From contig JAJFKP010000056.1 in assembly GCA_021773135.1 (NCBI GenBank), forward strand, positions 1-64,000: a stretch of 64,000 nucleotides of DNA. The letters are read 5' to 3'. The position numbers were made by a program, and so were the translations under genes. The notes under the pieces were generated by a model. That model saw only the letters and a list, made by a program, of their open reading frames with translations, did no database searches and was not told where the DNA came from. This DNA comes from Woeseiaceae bacterium (lineage in GTDB: Bacteria; Pseudomonadota; Gammaproteobacteria; Steroidobacterales; Woeseiaceae). Shown one piece after another: positions 19,075-28,088 of the stretch (the first letter of the stretch is position 1; every line of letters starts with the position of its first letter).

Positions 19075-19117
19075 ACTATAGGAAGATCGTGAACTCAATG
19101 CTGTGACCGGTCTCACA
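19075..19117 (-). promoter_or_regulatory. CRP/Vfr-type site and -10 element
   Basis: TGTGA (19102-19106), six bases, TCACA (19113-19117): both half-sites are perfect. TATAGT on the minus strand (19075-19080) gives a start near 19068, 41.5 bp from the site centre. No good -35 is visible, as is normal for class II activation. Confidence 0.55.
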
Positions 19118-19137
19118 TTAAAAAATCCTGCAAAACA

Positions 19138-19164
19138 AAAGGGCGCCAATTGGCGCCCTTATTG
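19138..19164 (-). terminator. Terminator of the parvulin gene
   Basis: GGGCGCCAATTGGCGCCC (about 19141-19158, extended by AA/TT) is a perfect palindrome followed on the minus strand by TTTTGTTTTG. It lies about 40 bp after the stop of the minus-strand parvulin gene. Confidence 0.75.
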
Positions 19165-19198
19165 TTAAATAACGAAATATTAAGTTAAGCGATATCGA

Positions 19199-20002
19199 TT
19201 ATTCTTCTGATTTCGCCAACGATTCGATGTGCGCCTGAAACAAATCGTTAGCCACCTTTTGTCGCAGCTCTTCGACGGAACTGTCGAAAGGCGGCGGACT
19301 GGATTCTCTTGAATCCTCTCGCAGGATTACGTGCCAGCCAAATTGTGTTTGCACAGGCTCTTTTGTGAATTGACCGTCTTCGAGCTCAGCAACTGCGGCG
19401 GAGAATTCGGCAACCATCTGTGTCGGCGAAAACCAATCCAGGTCGCCGCCATTCGGTCCGGTAGGACCGGTAGATTTTTCTTTTGCCAGCTCTTCGAAAT
19501 TGCCACCATCATTTAGTTCGGCGATTACAAGTTCTGCCTCGCCCTGCGTTTCAACAAGAATGTGTCGTGCTTTGAAATCCAGGGGTGGGTAGAGCGCGAG
19601 CTGTGACTGGTATTCCGCTTGTAGTTGTTCATCGCTCACTTCGACTTTTTCAAAATAGTCGGCAGCGGCAGCCTGGAAAATGATGCTTTGTTTCTGCAAT
19701 TCGATCTGCGCGGCCACAACTGGGTCGTCGGCAAACTCGCTCGAAGACTCGTCGGTTGCCAATGCGTAAATATTGCGTAATTCAGTCATCAGGAACTCGC
19801 GTTGCTCCGGGGTCGCTGTCGCGCCCTGACCGCCGAGTCTGCTTTGGAAATACAGATCAACGACCGCACTGTCGACGTCGACACCGTTGATGGTGAAAAT
19901 GGTCTCGGCACCAGCCTGGCTGGCCGAAAATGCTCCTGCAGCCAGCAACGCGATCATAGGAATGCGCCTGCAACGCCTATAGGAACGGTTCAAAAAGTCC
20001 AT
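19199..20002 (-). CDS. Parvulin-type peptidyl-prolyl cis-trans isomerase, exported
   Basis: This is a 267-residue protein with a signal peptide (basic RSYRRCRRIP, then MIALLAAGAFSASQAGA, cleavage near AGA-ET). A SurA/PrsA-like N-terminal helical region follows, then a PpiC/rotamase domain at about 140-235 (FKARHILVET, GGDLDWFSPTQMVAEFSAAV, TQFGWHVILRED). It is expected to help fold proteins in the periplasm. It has no lipobox. The gene is the promoter-distal member of a minus-strand group with yciB, yciI and bolA, and ends at a strong palindromic terminator. Confidence 0.9.
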   Translation of the reverse strand: MDFLNRSYRRCRRIPMIALLAAGAFSASQAGAETIFTINGVDVDSAVVDLYFQSRLGGQGATATPEQREFLMTELRNIYALATDESSSEFADDPVVAAQIELQKQSIIFQAAAADYFEKVEVSDEQLQAEYQSQLALYPPLDFKARHILVETQGEAELVIAELNDGGNFEELAKEKSTGPTGPNGGDLDWFSPTQMVAEFSAAVAELEDGQFTKEPVQTQFGWHVILREDSRESSPPPFDSSVEELRQKVANDLFQAHIESLAKSEE

Positions 20003-20051
20003 GTTTAAGGTCCTTTGGTAGGGTGTAATATTTAAGTGGAAGGTTAGTGAA

Positions 20052-20324
20052 TTAGCGCTCAGACGGAGTCAATGCCTTGATCCGGAGCGCGTGAATATCA
20101 GTCTGCAATAGCTCAGTCAGCGCATCATAAACCATTCTATGTCGCGCAATCCGATTTTGGCCGTCAAATGCAGCGGATACGATGGTGATATCAAAGTGTC
20201 CTTTCCCGTCCTTGGCACCATCATGGCCTGCATGTAATTGACTCTGATCCTTTATCAATAGTTCCGCAGGTGCGAACCGGTTCTCCAGCGATTCTCTGAT
20301 TGAGACGATGCGCCGGTCGCTCAC
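20052..20324 (-). CDS. BolA family protein
   Basis: This 90-residue BolA-fold protein shows the family core: [41 protein letters not shown] and IHALRIKAL. BolA proteins partner with monothiol glutaredoxins in iron-sulfur handling, and some bind DNA. The histidine in the RHRMVY segment is the conserved one. The start is GTG, overlapping the yciI stop by four bases, so translation is coupled. yciB-yciI-bolA is a frequent neighbourhood in gammaproteobacteria. Confidence 0.9.
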   Translation of the reverse strand: MSDRRIVSIRESLENRFAPAELLIKDQSQLHAGHDGAKDGKGHFDITIVSAAFDGQNRIARHRMVYDALTELLQTDIHALRIKALTPSER

Positions 20325-20620
20325 GGCAATACTTTCTTGAATGGCTTGACCAAAACGCGCTGATATACGCCGGCGGCATTATACGGGTCGTCATCCGCCC
20401 AACGCTGAGCTTCCTCAAGGGACGGGAAGTCGACAACAACCAGACTGCCGCTGAATCCCGCGTCGCCCGGGTCAGTTGCGTCTATAGCCGGATGCGGTCC
20501 GGCAATCAGAAGTCTGCCCTCATCAACCAGATCGCTCAAACGCTTGAGGTGCGCGTCCCTTGCACCCATACGTTTGGCTAAGCTGTCTTCTACATCTTCG
20601 CTAATTATTGCGTACCACAT
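20321..20620 (-). CDS. yciI: YciI family protein
   Basis: This 99-residue protein has a ferredoxin-like fold with the YciI pattern: [13 protein letters not shown] at the N-terminus, [24 protein letters not shown] (conserved histidine and GP) and [21 protein letters not shown]. The biochemical role is not established; related proteins bind small ligands or act as dehydrochlorinases. It lies 3 bp after yciB and overlaps bolA by four bases. Confidence 0.9.
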   Translation of the reverse strand: MWYAIISEDVEDSLAKRMGARDAHLKRLSDLVDEGRLLIAGPHPAIDATDPGDAGFSGSLVVVDFPSLEEAQRWADDDPYNAAGVYQRVLVKPFKKVLP

Positions 20621-20623
20621 GAG

Positions 20624-21178
20624 TCAGGACTCCGTTTCGCTGGATTGTGACTGATCGCCCCCGACTCTCGTCAGCCAGATTGCCTGTCCGATGATGAACA
20701 GCAGGCTAAGGCCCATCAGGCCAAAAACCTTGAAGTTCACCCAAATTTTCTCGCTGAAGGTGTACGCCACATAGATATTGAGTATGCCGGCGACCACGAA
20801 GAAAGTGACCCAGCTCAGATTGAGCCTGGTCCACTGGTCCGGACTCAGCTTTGCCGCTTCACCAAACATTCTTTGCACGATGGGCTTTGTGCCAACCCAT
20901 TGGCTGCCCAGGAAAACCAGGGCAATAATCCAGTTGAGCACGGTCGGCTTCCAGAAGAGGAAATAGGGATTACGAAAATACAGTGCTGCGCCGCCGAAAA
21001 TAAGCAGAGCGGCTGTTGAACCCAGGTACATCCGATCGAGTTTTCCGACCATAAGCCATTTGGCCACGAGGCCAATCGGCATGGCAGCCATGAGCACGAT
21101 GATCGCGAAATAGAGATCGTCGTAAATATAAGCGCCAAGAAACGCCAGGAGCGGCAGGAAATCTGCAAGAATTTGCAC
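20624..21178 (-). CDS. yciB: Septation protein A / YciB inner membrane protein
   Basis: This 184-residue protein has five or six membrane segments and the family motifs LADFLPLLAFLGAY, KPTVLNWIIALVFLGSQWVG and LNLSWVTFFVVAGILNIYVAY. YciB (IspZ) is linked to envelope synthesis and cell division in enterobacteria. The start is GTG at 21178, at the conserved MQILADF position. It is the first gene of the minus-strand yciB-yciI-bolA group and diverges from the yciO-like gene. Confidence 0.93.
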   Translation of the reverse strand: MQILADFLPLLAFLGAYIYDDLYFAIIVLMAAMPIGLVAKWLMVGKLDRMYLGSTAALLIFGGAALYFRNPYFLFWKPTVLNWIIALVFLGSQWVGTKPIVQRMFGEAAKLSPDQWTRLNLSWVTFFVVAGILNIYVAYTFSEKIWVNFKVFGLMGLSLLFIIGQAIWLTRVGGDQSQSSETES

Positions 21179-21289
21179 AGGTAGAGTTCGTTCTGGTCAG
21201 GTGGGCCGGAATAATAGCCTAAATTCAGCGTTAGTCGAAATCAGGCATTAATGCGGGCGTGTGGCCAATTGTGTCGTTACAATCCGCGC

Positions 21290-21910
21290 ATGGCGCGCAT
21301 AGTCGAAATTCACCCAGCGAACCCGCAGCAAAGGCTCATTGCGGAAGTCGCGGCGACGATTCGTGGTGGTGGGATAATCGCTTATCCAACCGATTCCAGT
21401 TATGCGCTCGGCTGCCATATTGGCGACAAACGGGCGATGGACCGTATCAGCCAGATCAGGCAAACGGACAAGAATCACAACTTCACTCTGATTTGCACGG
21501 ATCTGTCCGAAATCAGCCTGTTTGCCAAGGTTGAGAACTGGGCCTATCGCCTGATCAAATCCCTGACCCCTGGGCCGTATACATTCATCCTCATGGCAAC
21601 CCGTGAAGTGCCTAAACGCCTGCAGAACGCCCGCCGGCGCACGATTGGTCTGCGCGTTCCGAACCATGCGATTGTGCGCGCACTCCTGGATTCGCTTGGT
21701 GAGCCCATCATGAGTTCAACGTTGCTCCTGCCTGGCGACGACCTGCCACTAAATGATGTCTATGAAATAGAAGATCGTATCGGTAGCAGCATTGATCTCA
21801 TCGTTGCGGGCGGCTCGGCCGGGATCGAACCCACGACCGTTCTCGACCTGACTGAGGGCTCGATTGTGGTGTTACGCAAAGGGCTCGGCGACGTGAGCGC
21901 GCTGGCGTGA
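21290..21910 (+). CDS. YciO/Sua5 family L-threonylcarbamoyladenylate synthase-like protein
   Basis: This 206-residue YrdC-domain protein shows GGIIAYPTDSSYALGCHI, the KNHNFTLIC loop (equivalent to KxRxxP-type RNA or nucleotide-binding residues), LTPGPYTFIL and TIGLRVPNH. It belongs to the YciO branch, which has weak or unproven activity in t6A tRNA synthesis, rather than to TsaC. I place the start at ATG 21290; the ATG at 21251 would add 13 residues without family match. It is followed by scpA after about 70 bp. Confidence 0.85.
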   Translation: MARIVEIHPANPQQRLIAEVAATIRGGGIIAYPTDSSYALGCHIGDKRAMDRISQIRQTDKNHNFTLICTDLSEISLFAKVENWAYRLIKSLTPGPYTFILMATREVPKRLQNARRRTIGLRVPNHAIVRALLDSLGEPIMSSTLLLPGDDLPLNDVYEIEDRIGSSIDLIVAGGSAGIEPTTVLDLTEGSIVVLRKGLGDVSALA

Positions 21911-21979
21911 TTCAAAAAATGAACTGGACGCAGTCGCATGTAAGTAGGCTAAAATGCCGCTTCTTCGCTTGAGATTCCA

Positions 21980-22882
21980 ATGAAACCTGAACTGAAAGTG
22001 CTGACCAGCAAAGATGCCCCGAAACCGGCAGGGCAGGACGAGCAGCAGCCGGCTCAGGGAGAAATGCCCTTCGCTGTCGTTGATGGCGAGCCGGTCACCC
22101 AGCTTCCTCAGGATCTCTACATCCCGCCCTACGCACTCCAGGTTTTCCTCGAGGCATTTGAAGGTCCGCTGGACCTGCTGCTCTACCTGATTCGACGGCA
22201 GAATCTGGATATCCTCGACATACCTATCGCCGAAATCACGCGGCAATACGTGCAATACATTGAGCTGATGAAGGAAATGCAGCTGGAGCTCGCGGGCGAG
22301 TACCTGCTGATGGCCGCTATGCTTGCCGAGATCAAGTCGCGGATGCTGCTGCCGCGGGCCGAAATTGAAGAAGAGGAAGAGGATGATCCGCGCGCCGAGC
22401 TCGTGCGCCGGCTGCAGGAATACGAGCGCTTCAAGAAGGCTGCGGAAGAATTAAGTGACCTGCCACGCCTTGAGCGGGACGTGCATGTGGCCACGGTTGA
22501 AGCGCCGGAACGCAAAGTCAGCACCCAGCTGCCTGATGTCACATTGAAAGAATTGCTACTGGCGTTTCACGACGTTCTTAAAAGAGCGGAGATGTTTTCC
22601 AACCTGCATTTGCAGCGGGAACCATTATCTGTCCGGCAACGAATGTCCGAAATTCTCGTTCGTATCAAGGGCAATTCGTTTTCCTCATTCGCGGATCTTT
22701 TCGATGCTGAAGAAGGTCGCATGGGTGTGGCCGTGACGTTTATTGCAATTCTCGAGCTCCTGCGTGAGGCCGTCATCGAAGTAGTGCAGGCCGAGGCGTA
22801 TGCACCGTTGCACGTAAGAGTCGCCTCCAAGGTAAGACTGGTCGCCGACGAAGGCGAAAATGTTGACGCCGCGCCGAACTGA
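21980..22882 (+). CDS. scpA: Segregation and condensation protein A
   Basis: This 300-residue ScpA, the kleisin of the Smc complex, bridges the two Smc heads. After a disordered first 45 residues it has the hallmark FEGPLDLLLYLIRRQNLDILDIPIAEITRQYVQYI, then ELAGEYLLMAAMLAEIKSRMLLP, an acidic linker and a C-terminal winged helix (SFSSLFDAEEGRMGVAVTFIAILEL-type). scpB follows after 32 bp and smc is 9 kb upstream, so all three parts of the condensin are in this window. Confidence 0.95.
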   Translation: MKPELKVLTSKDAPKPAGQDEQQPAQGEMPFAVVDGEPVTQLPQDLYIPPYALQVFLEAFEGPLDLLLYLIRRQNLDILDIPIAEITRQYVQYIELMKEMQLELAGEYLLMAAMLAEIKSRMLLPRAEIEEEEEDDPRAELVRRLQEYERFKKAAEELSDLPRLERDVHVATVEAPERKVSTQLPDVTLKELLLAFHDVLKRAEMFSNLHLQREPLSVRQRMSEILVRIKGNSFSSFADLFDAEEGRMGVAVTFIAILELLREAVIEVVQAEAYAPLHVRVASKVRLVADEGENVDAAPN

Positions 22883-22914
22883 AAAACCAAATAAAGCGAA
22901 GAGACCAATCCGAA

Positions 22915-23739
22915 ATGGATGATAAGGAAATAAAATATTTTGTTGAGGCCGCACTGCTGGCAGCCGGGCGACCGTTGAGTATTGACCAGATTCAAAAACT
23001 TTTTGACCAGAGAAGTGTGCCCGAGAAATCGCAGATTCGGCAGGCAATTGCCGGCCTCATTGAGGATTACTCAGATCGGGGCATTACGGTCTCGGAAGTG
23101 GCGTCCGGATTTCGGATGCAAATCGAAGGTGACATGGTCGAAAGGCTGCAGAAGCTGTGGGAAGAACGGCCTCCGCGTTACTCCAGGGCGCTATTCGAGA
23201 CACTCGCATTGATTGCGTATCGTCAGCCAATGACGCGCGGCGAAATTGAGGAAATTCGTGGTGTTGCGGTGAGCACCAACATCATTCGATCGTTGATCGA
23301 ACGAGAGTGGATTCGCGTAGTGGGACACAGAGACGTGCCGGGGCGCCCGGCAATGTTCGGCACGACCAAGCAGTTCCTGGATTATTTCGGGCTCAAGAAA
23401 CTCGATGACCTGCCACCGCTGGCGGATCTGTCCGATTGGGAAAGTCTTCGCGTTCAGCTCAATCTTCCGGCGGTTGAAGAGGATGGATTGCCAGAGACTG
23501 GTGCTGCTCCGACAGAGGCACTGGACGTGCCACCGCCCTTTACAGAGGATGACCAGTCCGACGTCGTCGAAACTGACGACGCGGAGGAAGTCGCCGTCCC
23601 GGATATCGAACCGATTGCCGCCACAGAGTGGCCGGACCCGAACGAAAATGTTTCGATCGTAAGTCCTGGAGATAATAGCGAAGATGCCAATCGCATCGAT
23701 GAGCTAGAGAGTGCGGACGCGACGCAAACCGGGGCCTGA
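22915..23739 (+). CDS. scpB: Segregation and condensation protein B
   Basis: This 274-residue protein has two winged-helix domains (about 1-85 and 90-165) with [17 protein letters not shown] and [30 protein letters not shown], then [26 protein letters not shown]. The last 90 residues are acidic and probably unstructured, a longer tail than in Bacillus ScpB. It dimerises on ScpA to regulate Smc ATPase activity. Its stop overlaps the rluB ATG by one base (TGATG), so the two are coupled. Confidence 0.95.
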   Translation: MDDKEIKYFVEAALLAAGRPLSIDQIQKLFDQRSVPEKSQIRQAIAGLIEDYSDRGITVSEVASGFRMQIEGDMVERLQKLWEERPPRYSRALFETLALIAYRQPMTRGEIEEIRGVAVSTNIIRSLIEREWIRVVGHRDVPGRPAMFGTTKQFLDYFGLKKLDDLPPLADLSDWESLRVQLNLPAVEEDGLPETGAAPTEALDVPPPFTEDDQSDVVETDDAEEVAVPDIEPIAATEWPDPNENVSIVSPGDNSEDANRIDELESADATQTGA

Positions 23740-24563
23740 TGCCTGAAAGGGTTCAAAAGGTCCTGGCCGCAGCCGGTCACGGTTCGCGCCGGGAAATTGA
23801 AGGTTGGATAAGAGAGGGCCGCCTCGCGATCGACGGCCGGGCCGCTTGCCTGGGTGACCGTGTCGCCGGCAACGAGAAATTTGTTCTCGATGGCCGCCCC
23901 CTTAGAGTGCGGGCGACGCCGTCTCCGCACCAACACATCGTTTATCACAAGCCGGACAATGAGATCACCAGTCGCGCCGATCCGGAAGGTCGCCGCACCG
24001 TTTTCGAGTCGTTGCCGGAACTTAAGGGATCTCGTTGGGTGGCCGTTGGTCGACTTGATATGGCAACCACCGGTCTCCTGATTTTCACGACCGACGGAAC
24101 ACTGGCAAATGCACTGATGCATCCTTCATCGGAGCTGGTCCGGCGTTATGCCGTCCGCGTACATGGTGCGCCGTCAAAGTCCGAAATTGACAGGCTCCAA
24201 TCAGGCATAGATCTGGACGACGGACCCGCCGCGTTTGATTTAATCGAGGCTGCTGGCGGCGAGGGCGCCAATCGTTGGTTCACTGTCACTCTCAAGGAAG
24301 GACGAAATCGAGAGGTACGGCGAATGTGGGAGGCCGTCGGTTACCAGGTCAGCAGGCTTATGCGCGTAGGCTATGGTCCTGTTGAACTGCCGCGCAGTCT
24401 GCGGCGAGGAAAATACCAGGCCCTGACCCCCGGTCAGGTCAGGCAGCTGTATCGCGTTGCCGGGATCAAGATGTCAGCAACGTCCGCAGTACCAGTTGTG
24501 CGGCGTGGTGTTCGAAAATCACAGAAAAATAAACCTAAAAAACATTATAAATCAAAAAGATAG
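23739..24563 (+). CDS. rluB: 23S rRNA pseudouridine synthase RluB
   Basis: This 274-residue protein has an N-terminal S4 domain ([25 protein letters not shown]) and an RsuA/RluB catalytic domain with [18 protein letters not shown], whose aspartate is the nucleophile. [28 protein letters not shown] is typical. A short lysine-rich C-terminus ([15 protein letters not shown]) follows. RluB modifies U2605 of 23S rRNA. It follows scpB with a one-base overlap, the common scpA-scpB-rluB order. Confidence 0.95.
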   Translation: MPERVQKVLAAAGHGSRREIEGWIREGRLAIDGRAACLGDRVAGNEKFVLDGRPLRVRATPSPHQHIVYHKPDNEITSRADPEGRRTVFESLPELKGSRWVAVGRLDMATTGLLIFTTDGTLANALMHPSSELVRRYAVRVHGAPSKSEIDRLQSGIDLDDGPAAFDLIEAAGGEGANRWFTVTLKEGRNREVRRMWEAVGYQVSRLMRVGYGPVELPRSLRRGKYQALTPGQVRQLYRVAGIKMSATSAVPVVRRGVRKSQKNKPKKHYKSKR

Positions 24564-24585
24564 TTTGCTTTTCTAAAGTGATATC

Positions 24586-25338
24586 TCATTGAGCGTCAAT
24601 GCTCTGCCCGGTAACCCCGTGGCTGTCCGGGCCGAGGAGATATACGTAGGCAGGCATGATGTCCTCGGGTCGTAACAGCGTGTCCCGGTCTTCGGCCGGG
24701 TAAGCCTCAAGGCGCATTTTGGTTCTGACAGGTCCGGGATTGATGCAATTCGAGCGTAGCGGCGTGTGCAAATTCTCATTCGCTATCATTTGTGACAACG
24801 ATTCCGTGCCGAACTTCGACACCGAATAGGCACCCCAGAAAGCTTTACCGACTCGTCCAACGCCACTGCTGGTGAATACTATGCTGGGGTCGGCCGCATT
24901 CTTGAGCAACGGCATCAATTGCTGTGTCAATACGAACGGCGCAGTGAGGTTGACATGCAATACCTTCTGCCAGTCGGTGATGTCATATTGTTCGATGGAC
25001 AGGCGGGGCCCCAGGATTCCTGCGTTGTGGACCAGGCCATCGAGTCGGCCGAATTCCTTGTCGACGCTGCCAGTCAACGCAGCATAGGATTCGCCATCAG
25101 CTGTCGACAGGTCCAGTACCGCGATCGAGGGACGTTTCGTGCCGTCAGTGGCCTCGATCTCATCGTAAATTTCCTCGAGTTTGCGCGTGTTCCGCCCGTG
25201 CAGAACCACCTGTGCGCCTAATTTTGCAGCGTGCAGCGCCAGTGCGCAACCGATGCCATCGCTCGCGCCGGTAATGAGGATAATGCGGCCTTCAAGTACG
25301 TCGTCGCCGTAGGTATATGTTTTTGGATCAATGCTCAC
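24586..25338 (-). CDS. yciK: YciK family short-chain dehydrogenase/reductase
   Basis: This 250-residue SDR has TGASDGIG (cofactor loop), NAG (HNAGILGP) and the active-site pair in FTSSGVGRVGKAFWGAYSVSKFG (Ser, Tyr-x-x-x-Lys). The CINPGPVRTKMR segment is typical of YciK. The substrate is unknown. The start is GTG with AAGGA six bases upstream. It is the last gene of the minus-strand run mtaD-ubiG-mupP-rmuC-yciK. In Pseudomonas the same order occurs without rmuC. Confidence 0.9.
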   Translation of the reverse strand: MSIDPKTYTYGDDVLEGRIILITGASDGIGCALALHAAKLGAQVVLHGRNTRKLEEIYDEIEATDGTKRPSIAVLDLSTADGESYAALTGSVDKEFGRLDGLVHNAGILGPRLSIEQYDITDWQKVLHVNLTAPFVLTQQLMPLLKNAADPSIVFTSSGVGRVGKAFWGAYSVSKFGTESLSQMIANENLHTPLRSNCINPGPVRTKMRLEAYPAEDRDTLLRPEDIMPAYVYLLGPDSHGVTGQSIDAQ

Positions 25339-25367
25339 TGGGGGTCCTTCAGGTATCGTGAATTAGT

Positions 25368-26684
25368 CTACTGAATCGTATTCTCGGCGGCCTCGTCATC
25401 GCCATCGGACTGCGGCTCGACAAGCGTGCGGGGCACTGCTTCCACTGACTCTATCGCTTCAATTTCTTTCTTGGGATGGATACCCAGTTCTACGAACTTG
25501 CGCGCGCCGGGCAAGACTTTGCGTTCGAGTGATCCCATGGCGCGATTGTAATTGTCTACGCTACTGGAAAGTTGTTTGCCAACTTTGTTCAGGTGGCCCA
25601 CAAAAATGCCCAGCCGACCGTACAGTTCTTCGGCGAGTTTACGAATCTCTTCGGCGTTGTCGGCGAGGGCAAGCTGACGCCAGCCGTAGGCCACGGCCTT
25701 CAACAATGCGACCAGGCTGGTAGGCGTAGCCAGAATGATTTGTTGCGACAACGCGGTTTCGATCAGGTCCGGATCTTCGTTCAGCGCAGCGCTCAAAAAC
25801 TGATCGCCCGGAATGAACAGGATGACAAATTCAGGACTTTTCGAAAACTGTTTCCAGTAGGCTTTGCTCGCAAGCATGCGGATGTGATTGCGCACGTTGC
25901 GTGCGTGCCGCGTCAATCCGAGTTGGCGCTGTGCATCATCTTTTGCCTCCACAGCCTCCAGGTAGGCGTCCAGGGGCGTTTTCACATCAACCACGAGTTC
26001 ACGCTGGTCAGGCATGCGAACGATCATGTCCGGCCGTATGCTTTTCTCGCCCGAAGCCGTGTGCACTTGCTCCTGGAAATCACAATGCTCGACCATGCCG
26101 GCGAGCTCGACCAGTCGCCTCAGTGTAATTTCGCCCCATCGTCCGCGCACTTCGGGGCGGCGCAGTGCTTTCACCAGGTTTTGCGTTTCCTGCGCAAGCG
26201 ATTGCTGGCTGGATTGCATTGATTCGAGCTGTGCCTTTATGCCGCCATAGGCTTCGCTTCTGGATTTTTCGAGTTCGGCTATCTGCGATTGCGATTGCTG
26301 CAGCGCGTCGCGAATAGGCTTAACAAGGTTTTCGACGGCCTGTTCCCTATCGCTCAACTCGCGTTTCGCCCGTTCCTGTTGAGTGCCGAGATTCTGCTCA
26401 GCCAAGCGCAGAAAGGTTTCGCTATTGGACTTGAGTGACTGATTCGCTAATTCGGAAAATGCGGTTGCAAGCCGGGTTGTGGCGGCGTCGTAAGCGGAAT
26501 CTCTCTCGGTCTGCAGGGCTTCCTGGTCCTTAATTCGGGTTGCCAGCAGGAGGTTGTTGTTTTCAAGCCTTTTGTGCCGCGACCGCGCGACCAGTACGGC
26601 GATCAGGACGCCAAGTAACAGACCGGCAGCCAATGCAGGAGCGCCGTATTCAATCCACAGTGGGTTTATCTGGATCGTTTTCAT
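25368..26684 (-). CDS. rmuC: DNA recombination protein RmuC
   Basis: This 438-residue protein has one N-terminal membrane helix (APALAAGLLLGVLIAVLVA), a long coiled coil (about 35-165) and the RmuC nuclease-like domain (VRGRWGEITLRRLVELAGMVEHCDFQEQV, RPDMIVRMPDQRELVVDVKTPLDAYLEA, FVILFIPGDQFLSAAL). The D-x-K-type residues fit a PD-(D/E)XK fold. RmuC limits inversions at short inverted repeats in E. coli. Its ATG overlaps the mupP-like stop by four bases. It has been inserted between mupP and yciK relative to Pseudomonas. Confidence 0.93.
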   Translation of the reverse strand: MKTIQINPLWIEYGAPALAAGLLLGVLIAVLVARSRHKRLENNNLLLATRIKDQEALQTERDSAYDAATTRLATAFSELANQSLKSNSETFLRLAEQNLGTQQERAKRELSDREQAVENLVKPIRDALQQSQSQIAELEKSRSEAYGGIKAQLESMQSSQQSLAQETQNLVKALRRPEVRGRWGEITLRRLVELAGMVEHCDFQEQVHTASGEKSIRPDMIVRMPDQRELVVDVKTPLDAYLEAVEAKDDAQRQLGLTRHARNVRNHIRMLASKAYWKQFSKSPEFVILFIPGDQFLSAALNEDPDLIETALSQQIILATPTSLVALLKAVAYGWRQLALADNAEEIRKLAEELYGRLGIFVGHLNKVGKQLSSSVDNYNRAMGSLERKVLPGARKFVELGIHPKKEIEAIESVEAVPRTLVEPQSDGDDEAAENTIQ

Positions 26685-27367
26685 GAGGCGTCCAGATTAA
26701 CGCCTTTCAGAAGTATCGTGGTGAGTTCACGCGTATCGTCGACAATCAAGTCGGCACCCCAGGACTGCGCATCCTCGTCGGACGGTATATATCCGTAACC
26801 GGCTGCAATTGTAAACATGCCAGCGGCTTTGCCAGCGTCGATGTCCCGTGCCGCATCTCCAATGTATACCGTGTTGTGGGGCGCAACGCCGGTTTGTTCG
26901 CAGGCCAGTAACATTGGCGCGGGGTGCGGTTTGCGTTCTGGAATCGTATCGCCACTGATCATGCAGGCAGCGCGACTGCTCAGGCCAAGTGCTGCCAGGA
27001 GTGGCGCGGTCATGCGGGCCGGTTTGTTGGTAACGATTCCCCACGGTATAGCCGCCTCCTCGAAAGTGTCCAGCAAACTATCCAGTCCCGGAAAAAGCAC
27101 CGAATCGACACATACCGCAGCTTCATAACGGTTGAGGTAGTCCGTGCGAAGTCGTTCGTGTTCAGCATCTGAAACATCGGGAAACGCCAGGTTAATAAGG
27201 CCGGCCGAGCCGTGCGATACGTTTGACCTCGCCAATTCAAAGTCGATTGGTTCGCGGCCCTCGTCACGCAGCTGCTCGAGCAGTACGCCGACCATATCCA
27301 GTGCAGTATCGATAAGCGTGCCGTCGAGATCGAACAGCACGGCCTCAAAACTCGGTGAGGTGCTCAA
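26681..27367 (-). CDS. mupP: HAD phosphatase, MupP (N-acetylmuramate 6-phosphate phosphatase) or Gph-like
   Basis: This 228-residue HAD hydrolase has motif I LFDLDGTLIDT (nucleophile and general acid aspartates), motif II/III region VTNKPARMT and the acidic motif GDAARDIDAGKAAGM. By sequence alone it could be phosphoglycolate phosphatase. Its place directly after ubiG and near yciK matches Pseudomonas mupP, where the enzyme removes the phosphate from MurNAc-6-P in peptidoglycan recycling. I favour MupP on that context. The start appears to be TTG, one base after the ubiG stop. Confidence 0.75.
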   Translation of the reverse strand: MSTSPSFEAVLFDLDGTLIDTALDMVGVLLEQLRDEGREPIDFELARSNVSHGSAGLINLAFPDVSDAEHERLRTDYLNRYEAAVCVDSVLFPGLDSLLDTFEEAAIPWGIVTNKPARMTAPLLAALGLSSRAACMISGDTIPERKPHPAPMLLACEQTGVAPHNTVYIGDAARDIDAGKAAGMFTIAAGYGYIPSDEDAQSWGADLIVDDTRELTTILLKGVNLDAS

Positions 27368-27368
27368 T

Positions 27369-28088
27369 CTATTCGGTGTCCGAACGCCGGAAATGCATCA
27401 TGTAATTCACATCCACATTATCTCCGAGCGAGTACTCACGTGTGATGGGATTGTAGTGCAGTCCGATACAGCTCTCTAATTCCAGCCCCGATGGTCGCGC
27501 CCATGCATCCAGCTCGGAGGGTCGGATGAATTTCTCGTATTCATGGGTGCCGGCAGGCAGGAGCTTTAGCAAATATTCTGCACCCACGATGGCCAACAGG
27601 AACGATTTGGGGTTGCGGTTAATGGTCGAAAAAAATACGTCTCCTCCAGGCCTGACAAGCCGCGTGCATGACTCGATCACGGTCTTCGGCGACGGCACAT
27701 GTTCGAGCATTTCCAGGCACGTAACGACATCGAATGCTGCGCTCATGTCGACTGCAAGTTCCTCCGCCGTCGATTGCCTGTAGTCGACGTCCGTACCGGA
27801 CTCTGCCTGGTGCAGCCTGGCAACCGCCAGCGGCTTTTCCGCCATATCAATACCGGTCACCCGGGCGCCGGCTTCCGCCATCGCCTCCGCTAGAATGCCG
27901 CCGCCACAACCGACGTCGAGCACATTCTTGTCACGCAGCGGCACTCTTTGGCGGATAAAATCCACGCGGAGCGGATTGATTTCATGCAGTGGTCGAAACT
28001 CACCGTGTGGATCCCACCAGCGCGATGCGAGTGCGTCGAATTTCGCGATCTCAGCCGGGTCCACGTTCTGCTGTGCGCCGCTCATCAT
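27369..28088 (-). CDS. ubiG: Bifunctional demethylmenaquinone-type O-methyltransferase UbiG (ubiquinone synthesis)
   Basis: This 239-residue class I SAM methyltransferase has motif [16 protein letters not shown], the acidic post-I segment [15 protein letters not shown] and [40 protein letters not shown] is the UbiG N-terminal signature. It carries out both O-methylations in ubiquinone synthesis. Two ATG codons occur in tandem at the start (28088 and 28085); the first overlaps the upstream deaminase stop by four bases. Confidence 0.95.
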   Translation of the reverse strand: MMSGAQQNVDPAEIAKFDALASRWWDPHGEFRPLHEINPLRVDFIRQRVPLRDKNVLDVGCGGGILAEAMAEAGARVTGIDMAEKPLAVARLHQAESGTDVDYRQSTAEELAVDMSAAFDVVTCLEMLEHVPSPKTVIESCTRLVRPGGDVFFSTINRNPKSFLLAIVGAEYLLKLLPAGTHEYEKFIRPSELDAWARPSGLELESCIGLHYNPITREYSLGDNVDVNYMMHFRRSDTE

